A DNA stretch of 58,956 nt, from assembly GCF_019091455.1 (NCBI RefSeq), contig NZ_JAGXJN010000014.1, positions 88,241-147,196 of the forward strand. The letters run 5' to 3'. This DNA comes from Chitinophaga sp. GbtcB8 (GTDB lineage: Bacteria; Bacteroidota; Bacteroidia; Chitinophagales; Chitinophagaceae). Shown here piece by piece: positions 26,672-36,381 of this stretch (the stretch's first letter is position 1; each line of letters begins with the position of its first letter). Position numbers and translations under genes: made by a program. Below the pieces are notes generated by a model, which made no database searches, was not told where the DNA came from, and saw only the letters and a list, made by a program, of their open reading frames with translations.

Positions 26672-27352
26672 ATGAATCAGAACCAGGAAAAAAATATTTA
26701 CGAGGAAGGACAGGTGCTGTTGATGAATAAACCCCTGCACTGGACCTCTTTTGATGTAGTGCGCAAGATCCGTAACACCACCAAAGCCAAAATAGGACAT
26801 GCCGGCACGCTGGACCCGCTGGCCACCGGTTTGCTCATTTGCTGTACCGGTAAAATGACTAAAAAGATCAATGAATACCAGGCGCAGGAAAAAGAATATA
26901 CCGGCACTTTTACCTTAGGTGCTGTTACTCCTACATTTGACCTGGAATCTGCTCCCGAACAATTTAAAGACACTGCTGGTATTGATGAAGCGCTGTTACA
27001 CGCCACCACGCAGCGTTTTATGGGACAGCAGCAACAGCTGCCGCCCATCCACTCCGCCATTAAGCAAAACGGCAAACCCATTTATCACCTGGCCCGGCAG
27101 GGGGTGGAAGTAAAGGTGGAGCCCCGCAATATTTTCATCAAAGAATTTGAGCTCACTAAAATTGAAATGCCGGTGGTATTTTTTCGCGTGGTGTGCAGCA
27201 CAGGTACCTACATTCGCTCACTGGCTAATGATTTCGGTGCTGCGCTGGGCTGTGGCGCTTACCTGAGCAGCTTATGCAGAACGCGCATCGGGGAATTTAA
27301 GCTGGAAGACGCGGTAGAGGTGAGTGAGTTTATTGAAAACTATAAGAAGTAA
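26672..27352 (+). CDS. truB: tRNA pseudouridine(55) synthase TruB
   Basis: Makes pseudouridine 55 in the T-loop of tRNAs. 226 aa. The start MNQNQEK is chosen because the -7 box directly precedes it. The catalytic motif HAGTLDPLATG places nucleophile Asp48; the KxNKPxGxTS-like entry is MNKPLHWTSFDVV, and YIRSLANDFGAALGCGAYLSSL is the C-terminal RNA-binding part. The C-terminal PUA domain is absent, as is normal for short bacterial forms. Confidence 0.93.
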   Translation: MNQNQEKNIYEEGQVLLMNKPLHWTSFDVVRKIRNTTKAKIGHAGTLDPLATGLLICCTGKMTKKINEYQAQEKEYTGTFTLGAVTPTFDLESAPEQFKDTAGIDEALLHATTQRFMGQQQQLPPIHSAIKQNGKPIYHLARQGVEVKVEPRNIFIKEFELTKIEMPVVFFRVVCSTGTYIRSLANDFGAALGCGAYLSSLCRTRIGEFKLEDAVEVSEFIENYKK

Positions 27353-27359
27353 TTCGTAA

Positions 27360-29798
27360 TTAAAACGGGTACCCGATCGCTACGTTCCAGATAATATTTT
27401 CCCTTCTCCATTTGGGATCTGCCAGGTCCCATTCACCAATATACCAGCCGCTTTTCTGGCCGGTATAGTAGGGTACTTTCAGCGGAATGCCCCAGTCAAG
27501 CCGCACCAGGAAGAAGGTGAAATCCAGGCGCAAACCCGCGCCGGTACCTACTGCCAGGTCATGATACAGCTTGTTCAGGCGGAACTCGCCGCCGGGGCGC
27601 AGGTCATCTTTACTCAACATCCAGATGTTACCAATATCCAGGAAGGTAGCGCCTTTGAGGTTTACGCTGCCGTTGAACATGCGCAGCATATCAAAGCGGA
27701 ACTCCACATTGCCTTCCAGCTTCATATCACCGGTTTGGTCGGGAAAGATCCTGGCGATAGCAGAAGAGTCTTTATAAGAGCCGGGGCCCAGGGTACGCAG
27801 GCGCCAGGCGCGTATGCTCAAAGGACCGCCTGACGTGAACTGCCGTATATAGGGTAGTACATCCGACTTGCCATAGGGGATGCCCACGCCGCCGTATACA
27901 CGGGAGGCCAGGGTATTGTGCAGATTTATGTTCCAGTAGTGCCGGTAATCGGCCTCCAGCTTTACAAAGTTGGAGATCGTTAACCCGGTTACGGATTCCA
28001 GGTTGCTTTTATTACCGGTAATACCGTTCATAATACTGTTAATGCCATTGAGCCACAGGCCTGATTCTTCAATATTAGCACGGAAGTAGGAGTTATGCCA
28101 CTTATGCAGCACATCGTTATTGCTGAAAATGTAGGTAATGTTCTCACCGCCAATGAATGCCGGTTCAAAGCTCCTTTTCAGGTAAGGGTTCTGGGCTACT
28201 ACCGTGTCCCGGAAATCAGGGTTCAGGCTTACACCCACGTAGTTAAGCGAAATGGGTTTTACGATCCAGCGTTTGTAAATAGTTTCATTCCACTCATATC
28301 CAAAAGAGGCGTTGATGTTATTGATCTTAAAACGGTCTATCCTGGAAAGGTAATCCCAGCCGGCGCTCAGGCGGGTGCGGATGGTGGCGCGGTTGCTGCT
28401 GCGGATGCGGAAAGGTGTAATAAACCGCGGAAACATCAGGTCTACCTGTCCGCCCAGCTGTTTGGCCTGTAACACAAAGGCATCATCCTGGTTGCGGATC
28501 ATTTCCAATCCTGCATTCAAACTTACGCCCAGCTGGTTGGCGGCGCGGTTTACATTCAGGTGCCGGTAGTTGAAGCTTACACCGCTACCCACCAGGTAGT
28601 CACTACTGGTGCTTACCTCAAAGTTGGCGCCCAGCTCCTGTTTACGTTTAGGCGTCATGTACAGGAAGGCGTCCAGCTTATTGGCGGTATCCTTTTTTTC
28701 TTTGTACTGCAGGGTTACAAACTGCCAGATGTTCAGATCATACAGGCGGTTAATGGCGCTGGTTTGCTGCTGTTGGGAATACAGATCGCCACTGCGTAAC
28801 AACACAGAGCGCGACAGCACTTTGGGCTGCAGTATTTCCTGTTTAGAGCGGATGGTGATGTATTTACGGTTATCGGTCTTAAAACCGGTATCGGCGGGGT
28901 TGCCATTGATCGGAAAATCCGGGTACACGTAAATAGAATCTATGTAATAACGTTCCCAGGCCGTGAGTGTATCTTCGGGGTTCTTGATGCGCACCGTAAT
29001 ATCCATGGTGGGTTTTTCCAGCCCTTTACGCTCATTAAAGATGTTGGTGATGCCTTCAAAAGGGTTCAGCGGGTTGCGGAACAGCGCTTTATGCAGGGTA
29101 TCTATCTCAAACTCAATGGCATCGCGGCTGAACTTAAAGTAACCGGCATTTTTTACCAGGCGCATCAGGCGTTCCCGCTCACTTACCAGGGCATCCTGCT
29201 TATAAGGCGTGTTCTTTTTGATCAGGGAAAAAGCGGCTGCACCTGTTACCAGCTTATGTATGGCAGAATCTTTAACATCGTAGTAAATGTTGTTCACTAT
29301 AAAGTTCTTACCGGTATTTACATAGTAAGTAACACTGGCTTTCTGGCGTTTGATCTTTTCCGTATAAGTAGCGGTGGCATAGAAGTAACCCTGGTTATTC
29401 AGGTAGCTTACCATGCGCTGCAGGGATTCTTTTGTTTTAAGGGAATCGTACACCACCGGCGCTTCCAGGTTGCGCGGAGCCAGGATCAGGCTCCAGAACC
29501 AGTTGGATTTTTTTTCGTTATACTTTTCGTTGTACAGGAATGTTTTGATGCGGGTACCTACAAACTTGGTATTGGCCTGTTGCAGCATTAGCTGCTTGGA
29601 GCTGAGAGAGCTGCGGAGGTCCTGCCGGTCGGCAGATACCAGGCCTTCCCCTTTTACGCTTACATCACTGGTAACATAAAGGGCCTGATTTTTTTGCAGG
29701 TATTTGGTATTGGAGCAGGCGGCCAGCGTTAGCAGGGCAATCAGTAGTACTGTTGTATAGTTCAGGTTAAAAGAATGGGAACTATGTGGCGGCTGCAT
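27360..29798 (-). CDS. BamA/TamA-family outer membrane lipoprotein
   Basis: An 812-residue outer-membrane beta-barrel of the Omp85 family with a lipoprotein signal (LLIALLTLAAC, lipid Cys at residue 28). The N-terminal half holds POTRA-like modules (for example GNKFIVNNIYYDV and LRSGDLYSQQQ), the C-terminal half the surface-antigen barrel (GGPLSIRAWRLRTLGPG with the conserved RGF-like lid motif, and a final strand IIWNVAIGYPF ending in Phe). Bacteroidota TamA-like proteins of this sort move outer-membrane or surface proteins. The upstream in-frame start at 29852 would overlap the divergent methyltransferase gene, so 29798 is used. Confidence 0.85.
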   Translation of the reverse strand: MQPPHSSHSFNLNYTTVLLIALLTLAACSNTKYLQKNQALYVTSDVSVKGEGLVSADRQDLRSSLSSKQLMLQQANTKFVGTRIKTFLYNEKYNEKKSNWFWSLILAPRNLEAPVVYDSLKTKESLQRMVSYLNNQGYFYATATYTEKIKRQKASVTYYVNTGKNFIVNNIYYDVKDSAIHKLVTGAAAFSLIKKNTPYKQDALVSERERLMRLVKNAGYFKFSRDAIEFEIDTLHKALFRNPLNPFEGITNIFNERKGLEKPTMDITVRIKNPEDTLTAWERYYIDSIYVYPDFPINGNPADTGFKTDNRKYITIRSKQEILQPKVLSRSVLLRSGDLYSQQQQTSAINRLYDLNIWQFVTLQYKEKKDTANKLDAFLYMTPKRKQELGANFEVSTSSDYLVGSGVSFNYRHLNVNRAANQLGVSLNAGLEMIRNQDDAFVLQAKQLGGQVDLMFPRFITPFRIRSSNRATIRTRLSAGWDYLSRIDRFKINNINASFGYEWNETIYKRWIVKPISLNYVGVSLNPDFRDTVVAQNPYLKRSFEPAFIGGENITYIFSNNDVLHKWHNSYFRANIEESGLWLNGINSIMNGITGNKSNLESVTGLTISNFVKLEADYRHYWNINLHNTLASRVYGGVGIPYGKSDVLPYIRQFTSGGPLSIRAWRLRTLGPGSYKDSSAIARIFPDQTGDMKLEGNVEFRFDMLRMFNGSVNLKGATFLDIGNIWMLSKDDLRPGGEFRLNKLYHDLAVGTGAGLRLDFTFFLVRLDWGIPLKVPYYTGQKSGWYIGEWDLADPKWRRENIIWNVAIGYPF

Positions 29799-29842
29799 CT
29801 CGGTGAAAACAATTATGATATTTTTTAAATAGTTTTGACACC

Positions 29843-30583
29843 ATGTTGTCAAAGGCGCAAATTAAGCATATTCAATCATTACAGCATAAAAAATACCGCC
29901 AAAAATACAGTCAGTTCATGGCGGAAGGCGATAAGATTGTGCAGGAGCTGCTGCAGGCAGGGCTTGTACAGGAGGTATATGCAACGGCTGATTGGCTGGA
30001 TGAGCAGCATGTTTTAGCGGCCACACTTCCTGCTGCCAAGGTACATGAAGTGGAGCCGCAGTTGCTAAAACAACTGTCTGCACTCACTACGCCTAACCGC
30101 GCCATGGCCTTGCTACCTATACCGCCTGCAAAGGCAAAGGGTGATCTAAGCGGTACCGTAGCGCTGGCATTAGAAACTATACAGGACCCGGGCAACCTGG
30201 GTACTATTATTCGTATAGCCGACTGGTTTGGTATTCCGCAGGTGATCTGTTCGCCGGATTGCGTGGATGCCTATAATCCTAAAACCGTACAAGCCACCAT
30301 GGGTAGTATTGCGCGGGTACAGGTAGTGGAGCATGATATTATCCCGCTGCTGCAACAGGCCAATGTACCTGCTTATGCGGCCACTTTGCAGGGAAAGAAT
30401 ATTGTTGAATTTGCGCCCATTAAAGAAGGTATCATACTCATTGGCAATGAGTCGCGGGGCCTTAGCCAGCCGGTAATTGACCTTTGTAAATACCGCATCA
30501 CTATTCCCAGGCTGGGCGGCGCAGAGAGCCTGAATGCCGCAGTGGCAACGGGAATTATTTGTGGAAGGCTGCTTTTGAATTAA
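29843..30583 (+). CDS. TrmH/SpoU family RNA 2'-O-methyltransferase
   Basis: A 246-residue SPOUT methyltransferase. An N-terminal substrate-binding domain (KAQIKHIQSLQHKKYRQK) is followed by the knotted domain with motif 1 IQDPGNLGTIIRIADWFG, motif 2 LIGNESRGLSQPV, and motif 3 IPRLGGAESLNAAVATGI, the SAM-binding knot. Probably rRNA 23S Gm2251-like or tRNA Gm18-like, but the target base cannot be read from sequence. It is divergent from the Omp85 gene. Confidence 0.9.
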   Translation: MLSKAQIKHIQSLQHKKYRQKYSQFMAEGDKIVQELLQAGLVQEVYATADWLDEQHVLAATLPAAKVHEVEPQLLKQLSALTTPNRAMALLPIPPAKAKGDLSGTVALALETIQDPGNLGTIIRIADWFGIPQVICSPDCVDAYNPKTVQATMGSIARVQVVEHDIIPLLQQANVPAYAATLQGKNIVEFAPIKEGIILIGNESRGLSQPVIDLCKYRITIPRLGGAESLNAAVATGIICGRLLLN

Positions 30584-30590
30584 TTATTAT

Positions 30591-31823
30591 TTACTTGAAC
30601 TGGATTGCTTTTACGGGTGTAATACGGCGTATAATGAGAGAGGGGATGAGTAATACCAGTATGCAAATGCCAAAGGTAGAGATGTTAATGAGCATTACTT
30701 CCCACCAGCGCAGGTCAATGGCGGCCACAGACATATAGTAGGATTCTTCCGGTAGTTTGAAAAAGCCGGTTGCTTTTTGCAGGAAGGCCAAACCCAGCCC
30801 CATCAAGTTCCCCAGCAATAAACCACTTAGTACAATATATCCTGCCTGGTAAATAAATACTTTTTGAATATGCCAGTTGCGCATGCCCAATGCCTTTACA
30901 ACACCCACCATATTAGTACGTTCCAGGATCAGGATCAGGATGGCGGTGATCATGTTGATCACTGCTACAATGGTCATGATCACCACTATGATCACCTCAT
31001 TTTTATTCTGTAAGCGCAGCCAGTCGAAGATGTTGGGATATATTTCCCGGATGGTGCGTACAAACAGCTTTTCCGGGATCTGGGAATAGATCACCTGCCC
31101 CACATCATCCATATCCTGGTAGCGCTTCACAAAGATCTCGTATCCTCCAATATCCGTGGGGTTCCAGTTATTGAGCTTGCGGATCAGTCCCAGGTCGCCA
31201 ATGATGTAGGTTTTATCATATTCCTCAATGCCGGTTTTGTATATGCCCGTTACCGTTAGCTTACGTGCACGGGGGGCCTGGCCGCCGCCCTGTATAAAGT
31301 ATACAATGATCTTATCGTTCAGCTTTAATTGCAGCTCTTTTGCCAGGCTTACGGAAATAATAGCTTCCGGCGCGTAGCTGCTGTCTGTATAATGAATAGG
31401 CCGGCCCTGAACCAGGAAACGCTGCAGGTGCTGCCAGTTATAACGGGCATCCACTCCTTTAAAGATCACGCCTTCAATATCCTTCTCTGCTTTAAGGATA
31501 GCCGATTTGGTAGCGTAGGCATTTACGGCGGTTACACCGGGTATACGGCTAATGCTATCAGCCAGGGAGCTGTCTGCCATAAAAGGGATCTGTTCTGTAA
31601 GCGGTCCTGCATTAACCTGGTACTGCGTTACATGAATGTGGCCCCAGAAGCTGAAGATCTTTTCCTGTATCACCTGCTGAAAGCCATTCACCAGCGCAGT
31701 AGCCAGTATCATTACCGCTACGCTGATGGCAGTGGCAATAATGGCAATGTTGATGATGAACCTTGAAAAGGAAGATCCTTTGTTGAATGCGATCCGCCTG
31801 GCGATAAAGAAAGATAAACGCAT
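30591..31823 (-). CDS. ABC transporter permease, LolC/LolE-FtsX type
   Basis: A 410-residue inner-membrane permease. TM1 (IINIAIIATAISVAVMILATALVNGF) is followed by a long periplasmic MacB-like domain (about residues 50-270), then three TM helices near the C terminus (VIIVVIMTIVAVINMITAILILILE, VLSGLLLGNLMGLGLAFLQ, INISTFGICILVLLIPSLI), each given as part. The ATPase is not adjacent. LolC/E homologues extract lipoproteins from the inner membrane; other FtsX-family substrates are possible. The 3' end is seven bases from the end of the convergent methyltransferase gene. Confidence 0.85.
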   Translation of the reverse strand: MRLSFFIARRIAFNKGSSFSRFIINIAIIATAISVAVMILATALVNGFQQVIQEKIFSFWGHIHVTQYQVNAGPLTEQIPFMADSSLADSISRIPGVTAVNAYATKSAILKAEKDIEGVIFKGVDARYNWQHLQRFLVQGRPIHYTDSSYAPEAIISVSLAKELQLKLNDKIIVYFIQGGGQAPRARKLTVTGIYKTGIEEYDKTYIIGDLGLIRKLNNWNPTDIGGYEIFVKRYQDMDDVGQVIYSQIPEKLFVRTIREIYPNIFDWLRLQNKNEVIIVVIMTIVAVINMITAILILILERTNMVGVVKALGMRNWHIQKVFIYQAGYIVLSGLLLGNLMGLGLAFLQKATGFFKLPEESYYMSVAAIDLRWWEVMLINISTFGICILVLLIPSLIIRRITPVKAIQFK

Positions 31824-31922
31824 GATGGTACGAAGAAACGGAAAAAAGAGGAGAATTGAGCGGGAAGGTAATGGGGAAATGATGAAGGAATAGTTGTAAC
31901 TTAAACCCTCTATTTAAGTGTT

Positions 31923-33215
31923 ATGAAGATACAATGCCTTTTCCTGCTGATGATGGCAGGGCAGCTGCTGGCCACCTACCCTGCTGCTGCACAGGAAACG
32001 TCCCCCTCACCGGACCATATTTACTACAACAACATTAAATCGGTGAAATTCAGTGCCAACGGCGATCCGCTGAGCCTTCCGGTGATACAGCTTAACTCCA
32101 GCGAGAAACTGGAGCTGAGCTTTGATGACCTGGATAATGATACGAAGAACTATTACTACTCCTTTGTTTTATGTAATGCCGACTGGAGCCGGGCGCAGGT
32201 GAACACCATTGATTACCTGCAGGGCTTTTCAGAGAACCGCATACAGAACTACCGCTTTTCCAGCATTGCTTTACAGAAATACACACATTATAGTGTATCC
32301 GTACCTAACAGCAACAGCTACCCGAAAAAATCAGGCAACTACCTGCTGATGGTGTACCTGGACAGTGATACCAGCCAGCTGGCCTTTACCCGCCGTATGA
32401 TGGTGGCGGATAATAAGGCAGGCGTAGCCGGTTTTATACAGCAGCCGGTAAGTCCCAAGCTGTTCCGCACCAGCCAGAAAGTAAACTTTTCCATTACTAC
32501 CGGCGGGCTGAATATCAACAATCCTTTTGACCAGATCAAGATATACATACTTCAGAACTACCGCTGGGATAATGCTATCAGTAATATTAAACCCATGTTC
32601 CTGAAGGGATCGGAAATTGTTTATAATACGGAGGTGGACTGCGTGTTCCCGGCGGGTAAGGAATGGCGCTGGATAGACCTGCGCAGCTTTCGCCTGCAAA
32701 CAGAGCGGGTAGAAAAATCGGACTACCGGCGCAATGGTACAGATATTTATGCCCGGCCGGATATAGCGCGGGCCAACACGATGTACCAGTTTATTAAAGA
32801 TATTAACGGCCGTTTTCAGCTGGCCACCCTGGATGATTATGATCCTAATTTTGAAGGGGATTATGCGGCGGTGCATTTTACATTCCCTTCCCGGGAGCCG
32901 TATGCGGGGTACGACATGTACATTTTCGGGGAGCTAACCAGCTATGAGTTTAATGAGAGCAATAAAATGGTGTACAACCCTGATAAAGGCGCGTATGAAG
33001 GCACCCTGTTCCTGAAGCAGGGATATTATAATTATATCTATGGCCTGATCGATAAAACAGTACCCAACAGCAAGTTCAGTACAGAATATACGGAAGGCGA
33101 CAGCTGGGAGGCCGAAAATAATTATACCATCCTCATATACTACCGCGCTCTGGGCGGCCGTGCTGATGAACTGGTAGGAATGGTGAACCTGAACAGCATA
33201 CTTAACAGGAAATAA
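31923..33215 (+). CDS. DUF5103 protein, type IX secretion plug-domain family
   Basis: A 430-residue exported protein with signal peptide (LLMMAGQLLATYPAAAQ) and a beta-rich structure typical of the DUF5103/type IX secretion system plug family of Bacteroidota. Conserved stretches include LSFDDLDNDTKNYYYSFVLCNADW near residues 60-83 (shown in two parts: LSFDDLDNDTKNYY, SFVLCNADW), YPKKSGNYLLMVYLDSD and FGELTSYEFNESNKM. The plug protein associates with the SprA channel in the outer membrane. No other secretion genes are adjacent. Confidence 0.8.
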   Translation: MKIQCLFLLMMAGQLLATYPAAAQETSPSPDHIYYNNIKSVKFSANGDPLSLPVIQLNSSEKLELSFDDLDNDTKNYYYSFVLCNADWSRAQVNTIDYLQGFSENRIQNYRFSSIALQKYTHYSVSVPNSNSYPKKSGNYLLMVYLDSDTSQLAFTRRMMVADNKAGVAGFIQQPVSPKLFRTSQKVNFSITTGGLNINNPFDQIKIYILQNYRWDNAISNIKPMFLKGSEIVYNTEVDCVFPAGKEWRWIDLRSFRLQTERVEKSDYRRNGTDIYARPDIARANTMYQFIKDINGRFQLATLDDYDPNFEGDYAAVHFTFPSREPYAGYDMYIFGELTSYEFNESNKMVYNPDKGAYEGTLFLKQGYYNYIYGLIDKTVPNSKFSTEYTEGDSWEAENNYTILIYYRALGGRADELVGMVNLNSILNRK

Positions 33216-33217
33216 AC

Positions 33218-34564
33218 CTACAAGTGTTCCGGCTGGGGTACTTCAGCTTCCTGCTGCAGCACGCTTTGCCGTAGTTTTACAATATTGGCAGCGCCGCGTT
33301 TAATGATGATGCGGGTACCGCGGTCAAACGTAAAGTAGCGGTAAAACCAGTTGATCAATACCACCATTTTATTGCGGAAACCCAGCAGGCTCATAAGATG
33401 CACAACTGCCCAGATAAACCAGGCAAAACGCCCGCTTAACTTTGTTTTACCAATTTCTGCTACGGCTTTGTTCCGCCCAATGGTAGCCAGGTTACCAAGA
33501 TCTTTGTATTTAAAAGGCAGCATGTTGGTGCCTCTTAAACGTTTGGTCAGGTTCTCTGCTACCAGCTTCCCTTGTTGTATAGGCACCTGCGCTACCATGG
33601 GGTAACCCCGTGGGAATTTAGGATCATTGGTCATTTGGGCAATGTCGCCAATAGCCAGTATGTTCTCATATCCTTTCACCTGGCAAAACTCATTCACCAT
33701 AATGCGGCCGTTAGGTAGTATAATATCCTTTTCAAAACCATTAATAGGTACGCCTTTAACACCGGCTGCCCATATGAGTGATTTGGTAGCTATCTTATCA
33801 CCGTTGCCCAGCAGTAATGTTTGCCCATCATAGTCCTTTACCGTGGTATTCACCAATACCTTAATGCCTATACGCTCAGAACCTTCCTGGGCTTTATTGG
33901 ATGAGAATTCGCTCATGGCAGGCAGCAGGCGGGGCCCCATTTCTACCAGGTAAATTTCCATGCAGTCAAGCGGCAGCTCGGGGTAATCTTTAGGCAGAAT
34001 ATATTTACGCAGCTCAGAAATGGCGCCTGCCATTTCCACGCCGGTAGGGCCGCCACCAACTATTACAAAGGTGAGCTTGGCTTTTACCTCTGCTTCATCA
34101 GTAAGCAGGAGGCTTTCCTCAAACTGTTTTATTACATAGTTACGGATCTGAACTGCTTCTATCAGTGATTTCATACCTATGCCATGCTCTTCTATCAGCT
34201 TATTGCCGAAGAAGTTGGTATTGCTGCCGGTGGCCAGCACCAGGTAATCGTAACGGATCTCTCCAATGCCGGTTTCCAGTATATTTTCTGCAGGCCGCAC
34301 GCCTTTTACTTCGGCCATGCGGAAATGCAGGTTCTTTTGAGTACCAAAAATGCCACGTAATGGGAAAGCAATACTATCCGGCTCTAGCCCGGCGGTAGAT
34401 ACCTGGTATAAAAGAGGTTGAAAAAGGTGATAGTTGTTCCTGTCAAGCAAAACCACCTGTACCGGGGCTTTGCGGAGCTTTTTAGCCAGGTTAATGCCTC
34501 CAAAACCACCGCCTACGATCACTACACGGGGTAAGCTGGTTTCCGGAATGTTGGGCTGCATCAT
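33218..34564 (-). CDS. ndh: NADH dehydrogenase type II (NDH-2)-like FAD oxidoreductase
   Basis: A 448-residue membrane-associated, non-proton-pumping NADH:quinone oxidoreductase. FAD-binding VIVGGGFGGINLA near residues 15-27, NADH-binding FVIVGGGPTGVEMAGAI near 166-182, and the second FAD contact ENILAIGDIAQM near 309-320. A C-terminal hydrophobic helix (FAWFIWAVVHLMSLLGF) anchors it in the membrane. This feeds electrons to menaquinone. The stop is three bases from the stop of the convergent DUF5103 gene. Confidence 0.9.
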   Translation of the reverse strand: MMQPNIPETSLPRVVIVGGGFGGINLAKKLRKAPVQVVLLDRNNYHLFQPLLYQVSTAGLEPDSIAFPLRGIFGTQKNLHFRMAEVKGVRPAENILETGIGEIRYDYLVLATGSNTNFFGNKLIEEHGIGMKSLIEAVQIRNYVIKQFEESLLLTDEAEVKAKLTFVIVGGGPTGVEMAGAISELRKYILPKDYPELPLDCMEIYLVEMGPRLLPAMSEFSSNKAQEGSERIGIKVLVNTTVKDYDGQTLLLGNGDKIATKSLIWAAGVKGVPINGFEKDIILPNGRIMVNEFCQVKGYENILAIGDIAQMTNDPKFPRGYPMVAQVPIQQGKLVAENLTKRLRGTNMLPFKYKDLGNLATIGRNKAVAEIGKTKLSGRFAWFIWAVVHLMSLLGFRNKMVVLINWFYRYFTFDRGTRIIIKRGAANIVKLRQSVLQQEAEVPQPEHL

Positions 34565-35300
34565 AACAAATTATTTATTGATGAGACAATCTTAGCGTAT
34601 TGCACTACAACAGGCGACAAATGCTGTACCAGCGATAGTGTCTTTCGGATTTAATTACGTATCAAAATTACAAAACTTTCAGAAAATAATGAAAGATATG
34701 TTTAGAAAAGGGGGAATGGGGATTGGAGAAAGGGAGTGAGGGGAGCTGGAGAATATTGAAGGATTGAAGAAAGGATAGGTTGGAGGATTGAAAGAGGGAT
34801 GGACATTAGGGATCTGAAGAAGAAAAATATAAAGGATTGGAGAAAGGATAGGTTGGAGGATGGAAAGAGGGATGGACATTAGGGATCTGAAGAAGAAAAA
34901 TATAAAGGATTGGAGAAAGGAAAAGTTGGAGGATTAAAAAAGGGGGAATATTGAAGGACTTGAAGATAAGTGGGATCTTGAAAAGAAAGGGTAGCAGGTT
35001 ATCTCGCTTACCGGCCCGTTAAAGCCCCATTATGGGGCATTAATAATTTGTTTGCTGTTGCGCCTGCCGGGTGGGGGAATGATACAAATGAATAGGGAAA
35101 CTGAGAAGATGCTGGTATAAACACGCATTTTCCTATATGCGTACCCGTATAAATACGTGCTGCGGGAAATGAGGGGAAATACTGAAAATACCTGTGCAAA
35201 TGAAGGCACTCATGCCCCCTATTTTTATTTACAGCTGCTCCGCTGTTCCGTCCATGTCTAAGCTGTGTTAATGGCGCGTAACTAATCTTTGTAACTTTTG
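34565..35300. other. Long spacer between ndh and the transaldolase gene
   Basis: About 740 bases with no credible protein gene. The first 300 bases are strongly purine-biased on the plus strand and carry the tandem repeat annotated separately. Beyond about 34990 the composition is ordinary, with a small hairpin GCCCCAT-TATGGGGC near 35025-35040. No promoter or RNA gene was recognised. Confidence 0.6.
34769..34946. repeat. 73-base purine-rich tandem repeat, 2.4 copies
   Basis: Two units of 73 bases (34769-34841 and 34842-34914) differ at one position (GGATTGAAAG versus GGATGGAAAG); a diverged third unit begins at 34915. The plus strand is almost pure A/G with scattered T. GAATATTGAAGGA flanks the array on both sides (34751 and 34948), a sign of recent local duplication. 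Confidence 0.85.
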
Positions 35301-35309
35301 TGCGTTGCT

Positions 35310-35347
35310 AAAAAAAAGTCCCGGTACAACTGGCATTGTACCGGGAC
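35310..35347 (-). terminator. Intrinsic terminator of the transaldolase gene
   Basis: Twelve-base perfect arms GTCCCGGTACAA / TTGTACCGGGAC around six bases, followed on the minus strand by TTTTTTTT. It is 26 bases from the stop codon. Confidence 0.92.
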
Positions 35348-35372
35348 ACCATCCTAAAAAGTATACAATCTT

Positions 35373-36026
35373 TTACCTGGTTTTCTTGGCATCTTCCAGG
35401 AACTTGGCCAGGCCAATATCGGTAAGCGGATGTTTGAGCAGGCCCAGAATTGAATCTAACGGGCAGGTACAAACGTCGGCGCCGGCTTCTGCGCACTTTA
35501 CAATGTGTAAAGCGCTGCGGATAGAGGCAGCCAGTATTTCCGTTTTAAAGCTCTGTAAGCTGTAAATGTTGGCGATCTGGGCAATCAGGTCCACACCATC
35601 CCAGGCGCTGTCATCTATACGGCCAATGAAAGGCGATACATAGGTAGCGCCGGCTTTGGCAGCCAGTATAGCCTGCCCTGCTGAGAACACCAGGGTACAG
35701 TTGGTTTTGATCTTATTTTCAGTGAACCATTTAATGGCTTTCACTCCGTCTTTGATCATGGGCACCTTTACCACAATGCGGGGGTGCAGGGCGGCCAGCT
35801 TTTTACCTTCTTCAATAATACCGTCAAAGTCGGTAGAGATCACTTCCGCACTTACATCACCCTTTACCATATCGCAAATGGTTACGTAATGTTTCATGAT
35901 GGCTTCTTCGCCTTTAATGCCTTCTTTGGCCATCAGGGAAGGGTTAGTGGTTACCCCGTCTAAAATTCCCAGGTCGTGCGCTTCCTGTATCTGTGCAAGG
36001 TTAGCTGTATCTATAAAGAATTTCAT
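35373..36026 (-). CDS. fsa: Transaldolase-like fructose-6-phosphate aldolase
   Basis: A 217-residue member of the small transaldolase subfamily (TalC/FSA), with a TIM barrel that forms a Schiff base with Lys in VVKVPMIKDG near residue 85. FIDTANLAQI at the N terminus, DGVTTNPSLMAKEG near 24-37, TLVFSAGQAILAAKAGATYVSPFIGRIDD (shown as FSAGQAILAAKAG and YVSPFIGRIDD) are family marks. The enzyme may transfer dihydroxyacetone units (pentose phosphate pathway) or act as an aldolase; the two activities cannot be separated by reading. It has a clear terminator. Confidence 0.9.
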   Translation of the reverse strand: MKFFIDTANLAQIQEAHDLGILDGVTTNPSLMAKEGIKGEEAIMKHYVTICDMVKGDVSAEVISTDFDGIIEEGKKLAALHPRIVVKVPMIKDGVKAIKWFTENKIKTNCTLVFSAGQAILAAKAGATYVSPFIGRIDDSAWDGVDLIAQIANIYSLQSFKTEILAASIRSALHIVKCAEAGADVCTCPLDSILGLLKHPLTDIGLAKFLEDAKKTR

Positions 36027-36270
36027 ATAATAAAGTGTTTGTCTTTAAATTGAGTTATTGATCTGTTTCACATGATGCTTTTGCAGCAGGATAATACTTT
36101 TTCAGGATTAGATGCCTACGTGCATTTGCAGTACAATGATAACAGGAGCAGTTGTTAGATGGATCAGGTCATTGAGCGCCGGTATTGGTCATTAGCGGTG
36201 GAGGAAGAAAATAGCCACCGGATGACTATTTGATGGCACTAATGACGCTGGAAGAACTTGGAAAAAAAGG

Positions 36271-36378
36271 AAAAAAAAAACGGCAAGTTACTTACATCGC
36301 ACCGCTACAACCGCCTACCCTTGCTACATTCCTGTCCTGGGGGAGTTCAGCAGGAGCTGGTCGTATAAGACTTGCCGG
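36271..36378 (-). ncRNA. ffs: Signal recognition particle RNA (4.5S-like)
   Basis: A roughly 98-nt RNA on the minus strand. The 5' end CCGGCAAGT (36378-36370) pairs with the 3' end ACTTGCCG (36288-36281). The apical part reads CAGG-ACA-GGAA-TGT-AGCA (near 36338-36322), which is the SRP domain IV core: the C-A-G-G and A-G-C-A sides of the Ffh-binding loop, a three-base stem, and a GGAA tetraloop, matching E. coli CAGG-UCC-GGAA-GGA-AGCA in layout. The RNA is followed by TTTTTTTTTT. It binds Ffh and directs membrane proteins to SecYEG. Exact ends are estimates. Confidence 0.93.
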
Positions 36379-36381
36379 TTG

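Noticed and set aside
34679..34879. Minus-strand Pro/Ser/Ile-rich frame
   Set aside because: Translation of the purine-rich tandem repeat, not a protein.
34769..34946. CRISPR array
   Set aside because: Units are contiguous without spacers, so this is a plain tandem repeat.
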